From the NCBI RefSeq assembly GCF_001550155.1, contig NZ_LRUF01000021.1, forward strand, positions 328,630-392,629: DNA of 64,000 nt. Direction: 5' to 3'. Positions within the stretch are counted from its first letter, which is position 1; each line of letters begins with the position of its first letter. The translations under genes and the position numbers were made by a program. This DNA comes from Pseudoalteromonas arabiensis. GTDB lineage: Bacteria > Pseudomonadota > Gammaproteobacteria > Enterobacterales > Alteromonadaceae. Of the stretch, positions 44,989-53,406 are shown piece by piece. The notes under the pieces were generated by a model that worked only from the letters and a program-made list of their open reading frames with translations, was not told the DNA's origin and did no database searches.

Positions 44989-45606
44989 TTAAATGATTTC
45001 TAATAGCTCAACGTCAAAAATTAACGTCGAGAAAGGTGCGATTGCTGCACCAGCACCACGCTCACCGTAAGCAAGCTCATGTGGTACATATAGGCGCCAT
45101 TTCGAACCTGTCCCCATCATTTGAACTGCTTCTGTCCAGCCTTTGATAACGCCACTTACTGGGAATTCAGCAGGTTGACCACGCTCATATGAGCTATCGA
45201 ATACTGTGCCGTTGATTAGTGTACCGTGGTAATGCGCACGAATAGTAGATTCAGCTGTTGGTTTTTCACCCTCGCCTGCCGTAAGAATCTCATACTGTAA
45301 ACCTGACTCGGTTACAGTGATCTCTGGGCGCTTTGCATTTTCTTCTAAGAAAGCAACACCTTCAGCAGCTAGTACCTTAGCTTCTTCTTCACGACGCGCT
45401 TGAATTTCAGCATTGATTTTTTCAAAAGCAGCTTGAATTGCAGGAATTTCAACTTGGAAATCACTACCAGCATACGCGTCTTTCATACCTTCAAATACAG
45501 AGTTAAGGTTTAAACCTTCAAATGGATTCGCTTTTAATTGTTCACCCATTTGTAAACCAATACCATAACTTGCTTTTTCAGCATCTGTTGTAAAAATATC
45601 TGACAT
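44989..45606 (-). CDS. fklB: FKBP-type peptidyl-prolyl cis-trans isomerase (FklB-like)
   Basis: 205 aa (E. coli FklB 206). An N-terminal dimerisation domain (ASYGIGLQMGEQLK, long helix about 55-85) precedes an FKBP domain with VHYHGTLINGTVFDSSYERGQP-like IRAHYHGTLINGTVFDSS, GVIKGWTEAVQMM and PHELAYGERGAG. No signal peptide, so cytoplasmic. The start at MSDIF (45606) is chosen over four extra residues; neither has a good Shine-Dalgarno. Confidence 0.9.
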   Translation of the reverse strand: MSDIFTTDAEKASYGIGLQMGEQLKANPFEGLNLNSVFEGMKDAYAGSDFQVEIPAIQAAFEKINAEIQARREEEAKVLAAEGVAFLEENAKRPEITVTESGLQYEILTAGEGEKPTAESTIRAHYHGTLINGTVFDSSYERGQPAEFPVSGVIKGWTEAVQMMGTGSKWRLYVPHELAYGERGAGAAIAPFSTLIFDVELLEII

Positions 45607-45678
45607 GTTTAAATTCACGTTTATTAGTTAAAAGACAAAACCATACTAACATAAAAAAACACTGAATATCGCCTAGTT

Positions 45679-46077
45679 TTACTGCGTTTGGTTAGTGTTT
45701 AAACTAATTCGTTGCTTTATTTTATCAACGATAAAGGTAGCGATTGGTAAAGTTATAACCATTACTGAAATGAAGTATACATTCATCAACCCTGCCGTGC
45801 CTGTAAGAACCAAAGGCACAACAAGTAAACCCACAAGTGCTATATATGACGCAGCAATAATTGGCCAATGTTTATCATATTTACCAATCAAATGAGCAAC
45901 AAGCGCATTAAAACCAATGCCATATGCAATCGCAGTTAACAGGCCGTGCTCAGGCTTAGCATCATGGGCCATTGCAACAAGTACAGTTACACCGCTATGA
46001 TAAAAATAGGAAAAGACTGACCACAGCAACAGGTGTTTAATAATACGTTGTAATTTTGAAGGTTCGCTTATCGGCAT
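45679..46077 (-). CDS. Small four-TM membrane protein, unknown
   Basis: 132 aa with membrane segments at about 15-35, 45-62, 70-92 and 97-118. No recognised domain and no obvious metal or substrate motif. The C-terminal cytoplasmic tail is short and basic to polar. It lies between the FKBP gene and tRNA-Ser on the minus strand. Confidence 0.7.
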   Translation of the reverse strand: MPISEPSKLQRIIKHLLLWSVFSYFYHSGVTVLVAMAHDAKPEHGLLTAIAYGIGFNALVAHLIGKYDKHWPIIAASYIALVGLLVVPLVLTGTAGLMNVYFISVMVITLPIATFIVDKIKQRISLNTNQTQ

Positions 46078-46095
46078 TATTTATCTCCAGAAAGC

Positions 46096-46123
46096 AAAAA
46101 ACCGCCAATAAGGCGGTTTTTTT
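46096..46123 (-). terminator. tRNA-Ser terminator
   Basis: A perfect 11-bp stem (AAAAAACCGCC, loop AATAA, complement) 7 bp after the CCA end of the tRNA gene, with a T run on the minus strand. Confidence 0.85.
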
Positions 46124-46129
46124 AAATAA

Positions 46130-46220
46130 TGGTGGAGAGATAGGGATTTGAACCCTAGAGGGGCTACAAACCCCTGCCGGTTTTCAAGACCGGTGCATTC
46201 GACCACTCTGCCATCTCTCC
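46130..46220 (-). tRNA. tRNA-Ser (anticodon UGA)
   Basis: Minus-strand gene of 91 nt including encoded CCA. The acceptor stem GGAGAGA pairs with TCTCTCC; D arm GCAGAGTGGTCGAATGC; anticodon stem CCGGT with loop CTTGAAA gives anticodon TGA; a long variable arm (AGGGGTTTGTAGCCCCTC) is typical of class II serine tRNAs; T arm AGGGTTCAAATCCCT. The base before CCA is A rather than the G usual in serine tRNAs. Confidence 0.96.
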
Positions 46221-46288
46221 GTACGGCGCGAATAATAGTGTTTACTGAGTTTTTTGTAAAGGTTTATTTTTAATAAAGTTCAATAAAG

Positions 46289-46666
46289 TTAATAATATTG
46301 CTTAGGACGTCTTGCAATCCATGAGCATATCAAACAAATAAACACGCTTATAAGGGCAAAAGCCGTTGCCTGAACAACAACGTCGATGCGATTAAAGTTG
46401 TCGCTAGGAACAATAACAAGTAAAAATGCAGGCAAGCTTGTAAATGTCAGAACATAACAACATATTTTAAATGCACGCCCAAAATCAAAGCGTTTTGTAC
46501 TTTGCATCCACCATGTGAGTAGAAATAGCACTCCCACAGCCGATAACCCTAGAAACTGAGGAGCTTTAGTCGACATAGCCACAAAAAATGTAATAATTGC
46601 GCCGAATAATCCCCATACTGACCAAGCGAACCAATTTTCTTTTTCACGTAAAAATAAGTTTCCCAT
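46289..46666 (-). CDS. Small four-TM membrane protein, unknown
   Basis: 125 aa, with hydrophobic segments at about 15-31, 36-54, 66-85 and 94-115, and a basic C-terminus (ARRPKQYY). An N-terminal basic segment favours a cytoplasmic start. No recognised domain. It is unrelated in sequence to the membrane protein at 45679. Confidence 0.68.
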   Translation of the reverse strand: MGNLFLREKENWFAWSVWGLFGAIITFFVAMSTKAPQFLGLSAVGVLFLLTWWMQSTKRFDFGRAFKICCYVLTFTSLPAFLLVIVPSDNFNRIDVVVQATAFALISVFICLICSWIARRPKQYY

Positions 46667-46863
46667 TTTTCTCGTCTTCTTTATCGTTATTTTTCTGAGA
46701 CTTCCATTACATTATCAAAAAACAACCGATTAAAAAACATACCGAAGAAGATTATTTAGTTTTGCGTCCAAGCGCTTCTTACAGCAAAGATAAACTTGAA
46801 AAAAGTAGCATAAGCAAGCTTAATCAGATCTGACTATTAAAATACGAAAAAGTTCAAAAATTA

Positions 46864-47412
46864 TTATAAATTTTCAAAAAATCGTGATGGTTCATGCCTT
46901 ACAGGCTTTTTGCAGTCCACTTCTGGTGTTCCCAGATATAAAAATCCTACAATTTCATCCTCTTCTTTGCACCCTAAAGCAGACTTAACAAAAGGACTTT
47001 GCGCAAAGTAACCGGTTCGCCAAATACCACCTAGTCCTTGTGCAAAAGCAGCTTGTTGCATTGCTAGGACGCTGCATCCTGCACTTTGTACTTGCTCAAT
47101 ACGCGGTACTTTTGGATTGTCGATTACATTAGCGATTGCAATTATCACCATTGGCGCACGCAAAGGTAATGATTTTGCACGTTCAATGATTCTTGCATCT
47201 TGTTGCTCAGCAACTGCCGCTTGGTGATAAATCTCACCTAGCTTATTTAATGCCTCGCCTTGTGCAACAATAAATCGCCACGGTGCTATGCAACCATGAT
47301 CTGGCACTTTCAGTGCCGCACGTTTGATAATTGATAATTGTTCTTGTGAAGGGCCAGGTGCGACAAGCCTTGGATCAGACTGTCGAGTTTGTAAAAGCGT
47401 TAAAGCATCCAT
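46864..47412 (-). CDS. Nitroreductase family protein (YdjA-like)
   Basis: 182 aa, an FMN-dependent oxidoreductase subfamily of minimal length. TRQSDPRLVAPGPS at the N-terminus, PDHGCIAPWRFIVAQG, AMQQAAFAQGLGGIWRTGYF and VGFLYLGTP follow E. coli YdjA. It probably works as a dimer reducing nitro compounds or quinones; the physiological substrate is unknown. DoxX/HvfX-type gene lies 72 bp upstream. Confidence 0.88.
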   Translation of the reverse strand: MDALTLLQTRQSDPRLVAPGPSQEQLSIIKRAALKVPDHGCIAPWRFIVAQGEALNKLGEIYHQAAVAEQQDARIIERAKSLPLRAPMVIIAIANVIDNPKVPRIEQVQSAGCSVLAMQQAAFAQGLGGIWRTGYFAQSPFVKSALGCKEEDEIVGFLYLGTPEVDCKKPVRHEPSRFFENL

Positions 47413-47437
47413 TTCAAATCCGTAAATACATAATACG

Positions 47438-47459
47438 AAGCCCCTAATTAATAGGGGCT
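47438..47459 (-). terminator. Possible hairpin after DoxX/HvfX-type gene
   Basis: AAGCCCCTA and TAGGGGCT flank ATTAA in the 72-bp gap after the DoxX-type gene. The stem is good but lacks a T-tract, so terminator status is uncertain. Confidence 0.4.
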
Positions 47460-47484
47460 ATAAAATTTAAGCTTAACACTTATT

Positions 47485-48183
47485 CTAGTTATCAATAAAG
47501 TCATTAGTTCGCTTTACAGCCAACCAGTAATCGATACTCAAGTATCTTCCCCCACCCATAAAGAACAGGCTCAAAAGCATGACAAAGTAAATTACTGAAA
47601 ACTCCATGCCATTATTTAAAATCACAGGACGACCAGTTTCATATAAATAGCCAGTATGACCGTGTGTTTCTAATAAATCGCGCATTTTAGTTAATCTTTC
47701 TGAGGCTTGTGCTGAATTGTCTAAGCTTTCTTGTGCTCCTGGGATATTTATCCAACTTAAAACACGCGCAGGGCTTGTGCTTGCATCTGTTGGCGTAACA
47801 GCAAACCAACCATGTTCGCTATGAACAGTCGTTGCCGCTACTAACATGGTAATCATAAGTGGTATAGCCACAAGTCGAGTTAAAAAGCCAAAAAATAAAA
47901 GTATCCCACCCAAAAATTCAGTCCATGCAGCTAGAAAAGCTAATAATGCAGGAAAAGGTAAACCGAGACCCCACTCTTCATTTCCAAACCAGGCGATGAT
48001 ATCTTCGGATGCTAAAAAGTATTGATAAAAATGAGTAACATCACCACTCAGAGCAAGCTTATTAAAGCCGGCAATTATCATAACCGGGGCTAAGATAAAT
48101 CTGATAAGAAGTGCAGGAACGCCGTCAAAAATACGGAGTTTATTTAAGGATTGATCATATGATTTTATTAAAGTATTCAACAT
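47485..48183 (-). CDS. DoxX family membrane protein, HvfX-like
   Basis: 232 aa, four membrane segments. The DoxX core is LLIRFILAPVMIIAGFNKLA, FLAAWTEFLGGILLFFGFLTRL and ITMLVAATTVH; a long hydrophilic insert (about 130-190) and the GRYLSIDYWL C-terminus resemble HvfX proteins, which assist copper-binding RiPP maturation. No hvfABC genes are near, so an HvfX role is only suggested by sequence. GAGG lies 6 nt before the ATG. Confidence 0.78.
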   Translation of the reverse strand: MLNTLIKSYDQSLNKLRIFDGVPALLIRFILAPVMIIAGFNKLALSGDVTHFYQYFLASEDIIAWFGNEEWGLGLPFPALLAFLAAWTEFLGGILLFFGFLTRLVAIPLMITMLVAATTVHSEHGWFAVTPTDASTSPARVLSWINIPGAQESLDNSAQASERLTKMRDLLETHGHTGYLYETGRPVILNNGMEFSVIYFVMLLSLFFMGGGRYLSIDYWLAVKRTNDFIDN

Positions 48184-48251
48184 TGTGGCCTCAGTTATAA
48201 GACTAGTAATTAGTATAGACTAAGACCACATATAGCTTGTGTTTATTTCAA

Positions 48252-50213
48252 TTAGATTTTTCTAGCTACCTGTAATGCTTCAAAAATTGCACGCTTAGCA
48301 TCAATGGCAGCCGCTAACTTGGCTCCACCAATAACGTGAACTTTCGCATTTTCTTTTTCATTTGCAAATGTTTCGCTGTTAGACACTTGACCGATGCATG
48401 CGATGACCGTATCGACATCTAACAGTTTTTCTTCGCCTTTGACTGTGATCTTCAACCCCTGTTTATCGAAGCTTAAGTACTGACATTCTGCTATTTGTGT
48501 TACACCATGTTGTTTAGCAACCTGGCGATGTATCCAACCTGTCGTTTTACCTAAGTCGCTACCAAAGCGTCCTTCACTTCGCTTAAGCATATAAAGCTTA
48601 CGTGTATCTTTGTCTGGCTTGGCTTCACACTCTATTCCCCACTGAGTTTTAAACTGCTCAATAGTTTGACCTTTGTGTTCACTTAAAAATGCCACCATAT
48701 CAAAACCAATGCCGCCAGCCCCCAATATAGCAATTTTTTCACCAAGCTCTACTTCACCTCGAATCACTTCATCATAAGCGAATACACGTTTACCATCGCC
48801 ACATTCGATTTTCGCTTCACGTGGACGTACGCCTGTTGCAAACACAACGTCATCGTATTGATTAAGCATATCGTCTTTAAATTCAGTACCTAGTTTTAGA
48901 TCAACATCAAGACGCTTTAATTCGTTAGTGAAGTAGTTAAGTGTATGGTTAAAGTCTTCTTTACCTGGGATTTGCATTGCCAGATTAAATTGACCACCCA
49001 TTTTCTCTTTGCGCTCGATGAGTGTTACCTTGTGCCCTTTCTGTGCGAGATAGCAACTTGCAGCAAGACCAGCCGGCCCTGCTCCCACAACAAGTACTAA
49101 ACGTGAAGACGATGCTTTTTCTAAACTATAGTCTAATTCAAACGCCGCTTGTGGATTGACCAAGCATGTCGCTCGTTTATTTTTAAAGACATGATCTAAA
49201 CAACCTTGGTTACAACCAATGCAAATATTAATTTGTTCAGACTGCTTATTAATATATTTGTTAAAGAATTCAGGATCAGCCAGAAGTGGACGAGCCATAG
49301 AAATAAGATCTGACTCACCTGCCTCTAAAATGCTATTGGCGATTTCAGGAGTATTAATACGGTTTACAGCCACAACCGGCACTGACACAGTGTCTTTTAA
49401 CCTTTTCGAAGCTTCTTTAAATGCACCAGGCGGAACCATGCTGGCAATAGTTGGAACACGCGCTTCATGCCAGCCAATACCAGTATTAAATATGTCTACT
49501 CCAGCCTCTTCAAGTGCTATAGCTTGTTGCTTTACTTCATCTGGCGTTGAGCCATCTGGAATAAGATCCATAACTGATAGACGAAAAATAATAATAAATT
49601 TTTTACTTACTTTTGCTCTAACAGCTTTAACAATCTCAACAGCTAAACGCATGCGATTTTCTAAACTACCGCCATAGCTATCGGTGCGTTTATTTGTGTG
49701 ATTAGCCATAAACTCATTGATTAAATACCCTTCTGAGCCCATGATTTCAACACCATCATAACCCGCTTTTTCAGCAAGCTTTGCAGAGTTCGCAAAGTCT
49801 TTGATGGTCTTTTTTATTGAACCTAATGACATTGCTTTAGGTTTATAAGGATTGATAGGCGCTTTAATTGCACTTGGCGCTTGATTAAATGGATGATAGG
49901 CATATCGTCCAGCATGCAGTAACTGCAAGCAGATTTTTCCACCTTGCTCATGCACAGCCTCTGTATAAGCACGGTGTTTAATCACATCATAATAAGAGCT
50001 AAACGTTGAAGCAAAGGGAGTTAATTTACCACGTATATTTGGGCTATAGCCGCCAGTAATAATTAACCCAGTGCCCCCCTTCGCCCTTGCTTGGTAAAAT
50101 GCTCGTAAGCGTTTTCGGTTATGCCAGCCTTCTTCAAGCCCTGTATGCATTGATCCCATAACCAAACGATTACGAAGTTCAGTATGCGGTAATTGTAATT
50201 TTTGTTCTAACAT
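48252..50213 (-). CDS. fadH: NADPH-dependent 2,4-dienoyl-CoA reductase
   Basis: About 653 aa; reduces 2,4-dienoyl-CoA during oxidation of unsaturated fatty acids with FMN, FAD and one 4Fe-4S cluster. Barrel domain: NRLVMGSMHTGLEE, HAGRYAYHPFNQAPS, GYDGVEIMGSEGYLINEF; cluster CIGCNQGCLDHVF...CLVNP; second half with VVGAGPAGLAASCYLA (FAD) and AILGAGGIGFDMV (NADPH). The start is uncertain: the frame reaches 50291, but homology begins shortly after 50213 (MLEQ), preceded by a weak GGGG. Confidence 0.93.
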   Translation of the reverse strand: MLEQKLQLPHTELRNRLVMGSMHTGLEEGWHNRKRLRAFYQARAKGGTGLIITGGYSPNIRGKLTPFASTFSSYYDVIKHRAYTEAVHEQGGKICLQLLHAGRYAYHPFNQAPSAIKAPINPYKPKAMSLGSIKKTIKDFANSAKLAEKAGYDGVEIMGSEGYLINEFMANHTNKRTDSYGGSLENRMRLAVEIVKAVRAKVSKKFIIIFRLSVMDLIPDGSTPDEVKQQAIALEEAGVDIFNTGIGWHEARVPTIASMVPPGAFKEASKRLKDTVSVPVVAVNRINTPEIANSILEAGESDLISMARPLLADPEFFNKYINKQSEQINICIGCNQGCLDHVFKNKRATCLVNPQAAFELDYSLEKASSSRLVLVVGAGPAGLAASCYLAQKGHKVTLIERKEKMGGQFNLAMQIPGKEDFNHTLNYFTNELKRLDVDLKLGTEFKDDMLNQYDDVVFATGVRPREAKIECGDGKRVFAYDEVIRGEVELGEKIAILGAGGIGFDMVAFLSEHKGQTIEQFKTQWGIECEAKPDKDTRKLYMLKRSEGRFGSDLGKTTGWIHRQVAKQHGVTQIAECQYLSFDKQGLKITVKGEEKLLDVDTVIACIGQVSNSETFANEKENAKVHVIGGAKLAAAIDAKRAIFEALQVARKI

Positions 50214-50411
50214 GTGTGCCCCGTTAACTGGTCTAACCTCTGTAATAGTTAGATTCTGCTGTAATAACTGTAAATAATCAACTTTTAGCATCTAATTAAT
50301 CTGTGGCAATTTGTTGATTTAAACACTCTGTTACTATTTAACAGTTAATTTTAAGGTTATTCTGAGCTAAGATGAGTTAACTACTAAGTTGTACTGAATT
50401 AAGGATTTATT

Positions 50412-52277
50412 TTGCTAGCAAAGATATTTAAAGGCATTTGGGCAGGGATTAACTTCTCACGCCGATTGGTTCTCAACATTATATTTTTACTACTAGTAAT
50501 ACTATTTATTGTTGCTATCTCCAGTGAAGAAGACAAAGTAAAAGTGGCCGACGGCACTGTATTACGCCTAAACCTAAATGGACCAATTGTTGAGGAAAAA
50601 ACCTATGTTGACCCTGTTGAAGCAGCTATCAACGATGCAACTATGGGCCAAGAAGCACCATCAGAAATTTTGCTTGATGATGTAATTGAAGTTATTAATC
50701 AGGCAACTGAAGATGATCGTATTTCAGTTATGCTGCTTGACTTACAAAAAATGCCAAGTGCCCATATCAACAAATTAAAGCAAATAACAAAGGCGATTGA
50801 TGCATTTAAAGAAGCGGGTAAACAAGTTGTCGCAACGGGCTATTATTACACGCAAGCACAATATTATATTGCAGCTCATGCTAATGAGGTGTCAATGCAC
50901 CCTTATGGCGGTGTAAGCATTGAAGGCTACGGCATGTTTCCGCTTTATTTCAAAGATGCACTTGAGAAACTTAAAGTAACACAACACATTTTCCGCGTGG
51001 GTACTTATAAGTCAGCCGTTGAACCTTTCATCCGCAACGACATGTCTGAGGCTGCAAAAGAGGCAAATAATGTCTGGCTAACCGCACTTTGGAACGAGTA
51101 CAAAACAGACGTCGCTGCAAGTCGTCCATTCGATGAAAGCAATTTCGATGAAGATATGGATGTATACCTTGCTAAAATGCAAGCCGTTAATGGTAATTCA
51201 GGTCAATACGCACTAAACAACCAATGGGTTGACTCACTGAAAACGTCACAACAAATTCGTCAACAATTAATTGATGTAGTGGGTACTGAAGAAACAGGCA
51301 AAACCTTTAAACAGGTTAGCTTCCGTGAGTATTTATCGCTAGTGAAGCCACCTATTGAATTTGATAATCCAATTACTGAAAAAGTAGCTGTTGTTGTTGC
51401 TAAAGGAACCATTGTAGACGGTGAACGTAAGGCAGGTGAGATTGGTGGTGACTCTACCGCTGCCCTACTTCGTAAAGCGCGTCTTGACGACAAAGTAAAA
51501 GCTGTTGTGCTTCGTATTGATTCAGGTGGCGGTAGTATGTTCGCATCTGAAGTAATTCGTGCCGAAGTATTAGCACTTAAAGCTGCTGGCAAACCCGTTA
51601 TTGCATCAATGAGCTCAGTTGCCGCTTCTGGTGGTTATTGGATTGCATCTGCCGCTAACGAAATTTGGGCTGCTCCTAGTACTATTACGGGCTCAATTGG
51701 TGTATTCGGTACCTTCATGACATTTGAAAATACCATGGCTGAATTAGGTATTTATTCAGATGGTGTGGCAACGACCGATCTTGCTGGTTTTTCGATTGCT
51801 CGCCCACTTGATGAGAAAATGGCAGATATCATTCAATTGAGTGTAGAAGATGCTTATCAGCGCTTCTTAAATGTAGTGGCAGAAGCACGTAACATGACAC
51901 CAGAACAAGTGAATGAAATAGCTCAAGGCCGTGTGTGGATTGCGACCCAAGCAAAAGAGCTAGGTTTAGTCGATAAACTAGGTGATAAGCAAGATGCTAT
52001 TAAAGCTGCGGCTGAACTTGCTAAGCTAACTCACTATGATGTTAAAACCATCAAACAGTCGCTTACCCCTCAAGAGCAAATGCTACAAGATATCTTTGGT
52101 ACAGCCGCTGTTAAAAGCTTTTTTGCTAAATCTGATTCATCGCGATCAGTGCTTGCAACACAAGCTAATTTACAGAGCCTAATTAATCAGGTTAGTAGTG
52201 AAATTGATAACCTAAAAGATTATAACGATCCACAAGGTGTTTATGCACGTTGTTTAGTATGTAACGTAATTCAATAA
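50412..52277 (+). CDS. sppA: Signal peptide peptidase SppA, 67 kDa type
   Basis: 621 aa; inner-membrane Ser-Lys protease that degrades cleaved signal peptides. One N-terminal membrane anchor (about 17-37), then two tandem protease-fold halves; general-base Lys200 in VGTYKSAVEPF and nucleophile Ser406 in SSVAASGGYW. A TTG start at 50412 is supported by AAGGA 6-7 nt upstream. The gene is followed by a terminator that abuts the ansA start codon. Confidence 0.95.
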   Translation: MLAKIFKGIWAGINFSRRLVLNIIFLLLVILFIVAISSEEDKVKVADGTVLRLNLNGPIVEEKTYVDPVEAAINDATMGQEAPSEILLDDVIEVINQATEDDRISVMLLDLQKMPSAHINKLKQITKAIDAFKEAGKQVVATGYYYTQAQYYIAAHANEVSMHPYGGVSIEGYGMFPLYFKDALEKLKVTQHIFRVGTYKSAVEPFIRNDMSEAAKEANNVWLTALWNEYKTDVAASRPFDESNFDEDMDVYLAKMQAVNGNSGQYALNNQWVDSLKTSQQIRQQLIDVVGTEETGKTFKQVSFREYLSLVKPPIEFDNPITEKVAVVVAKGTIVDGERKAGEIGGDSTAALLRKARLDDKVKAVVLRIDSGGGSMFASEVIRAEVLALKAAGKPVIASMSSVAASGGYWIASAANEIWAAPSTITGSIGVFGTFMTFENTMAELGIYSDGVATTDLAGFSIARPLDEKMADIIQLSVEDAYQRFLNVVAEARNMTPEQVNEIAQGRVWIATQAKELGLVDKLGDKQDAIKAAAELAKLTHYDVKTIKQSLTPQEQMLQDIFGTAAVKSFFAKSDSSRSVLATQANLQSLINQVSSEIDNLKDYNDPQGVYARCLVCNVIQ

Positions 52278-52307
52278 GTTACTTAGCTAAGCAATTTTAG
52301 GTATACT

Positions 52308-52336
52308 AAGCCCAGTTATTTTACTGGGCTTTTTTT
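52308..52336 (+). terminator. Terminator between sppA and ansA, abutting the ansA ATG
   Basis: AAGCCCAGT (52308-52316) pairs with ACTGGGCTT (52323-52331) around a 6-nt loop, followed directly by T's to 52336; the ansA ATG is 52337-52339. It looks like an intrinsic terminator for sppA, but its U-tract occupies the place of the ansA ribosome-binding site. Confidence 0.8.
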
Positions 52337-53347
52337 ATGAAACGTAAACGTATATATATCGCCTACACGGGCGGTACTATCGGGATGAAAAAATCGAGCC
52401 GCGGCTATGTTCCGGCAGAAGGTTTTTTGACCGAAACAGTGGTTAATAATGCAGAGTTTAATCGCGATGAAATGCCTTTGTTTGATATACACGAATATTG
52501 CCCACTCATTGATTCTTCAGACATGTCGCCTGCCCATTGGCAACTCATTGCTGACGATATTAAAAGTAAATACCAAGACTATGATGGCTTTGTAGTTTTA
52601 CATGGTACCGATACCATGGCCTATACCGCCTCGGCTTTGTCTTTCATGTTCGAAAACCTAACAAAACCTGTGATTGTAACCGGCTCGCAAATTCCACTGT
52701 CGCAGCTGCGCTCAGATGGGCAAGTGAACTTACTAAATGCGATGTATTTAGCCGCTAATTATCCGATTGCTGAAGTAAGCCTATTTTTTAATAACCAGCT
52801 GTTCCGTGGTAACCGTGCTACCAAAGCGCATGCCGATGGCTTTGATGCGTTTGCTTCACCTAACCTTGAACCTTTAGCATTATCTGGAATTAATATTCAA
52901 CTGATCAAAGGGCAGCTCAGCCCTTACGTTGATAACGAATTACAGGTATCGAATATCACACCACAACCCATAGGTGTGCTTTATCTATACCCAGGTATAA
53001 GCCCTAAAGTGGTAAAAAGTTTAGTTAACGATGATATCAAAGCACTTGTTTTACTTAGCTTTGGTGTCGGTAATGCGCCACAAGATCCTGCGTTTTTAAA
53101 TATTCTTAATGACGCTAGTAAACGCGGTATGGTGATTGTTAACTTAACACAGTGTTTAAAAGGCCAAGTGAATATGGGTGGATATGCAACGGGTAATGCC
53201 TTATTAAATTGTGGTGTGATCAGTGGCTACGATATGACATTAGAGGCGTGTTTAACCAAATTACACTACTTATTCAGTCAAAAACTTGAAGTAGAAACAA
53301 TTCGTCACTTGATGCAAGACAATTTGCGCGGTGAATTGAGCCGATAA
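52337..53347 (+). CDS. ansA: L-asparaginase I (cytoplasmic)
   Basis: 336 aa. Hydrolyses asparagine to aspartate and ammonia. N-terminal IYIAYTGGTIGMKKSSRGY has the first active-site Thr; VLHGTDTMAYTASALSFMFE has the second Thr and Asp. No signal peptide, so the type I cytoplasmic form. The start matches the E. coli enzyme but is preceded directly by a T-tract with no Shine-Dalgarno. In E. coli sppA and ansA form an operon; here a terminator-shaped hairpin separates them. Confidence 0.95.
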   Translation: MKRKRIYIAYTGGTIGMKKSSRGYVPAEGFLTETVVNNAEFNRDEMPLFDIHEYCPLIDSSDMSPAHWQLIADDIKSKYQDYDGFVVLHGTDTMAYTASALSFMFENLTKPVIVTGSQIPLSQLRSDGQVNLLNAMYLAANYPIAEVSLFFNNQLFRGNRATKAHADGFDAFASPNLEPLALSGINIQLIKGQLSPYVDNELQVSNITPQPIGVLYLYPGISPKVVKSLVNDDIKALVLLSFGVGNAPQDPAFLNILNDASKRGMVIVNLTQCLKGQVNMGGYATGNALLNCGVISGYDMTLEACLTKLHYLFSQKLEVETIRHLMQDNLRGELSR

Positions 53348-53364
53348 TCAATACAATTGAATAC

Positions 53365-53393
53365 AAAAAAGGCACCAACTGGTGCCTTTTTTT
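53365..53393. terminator. Bidirectional terminator between ansA and gnd
   Basis: A 10-bp stem (AAAAGGCACC, loop AACT, complement) with A-run and T-run, between convergent genes. Confidence 0.88.
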
Positions 53394-53406
53394 ATACTTT
53401 TGATAA

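Noticed and set aside
47438..47459. Strong terminator after the DoxX-type gene
   Set aside because: The stem is clear but there is no T-tract in the required direction, so only a low-confidence feature was kept.
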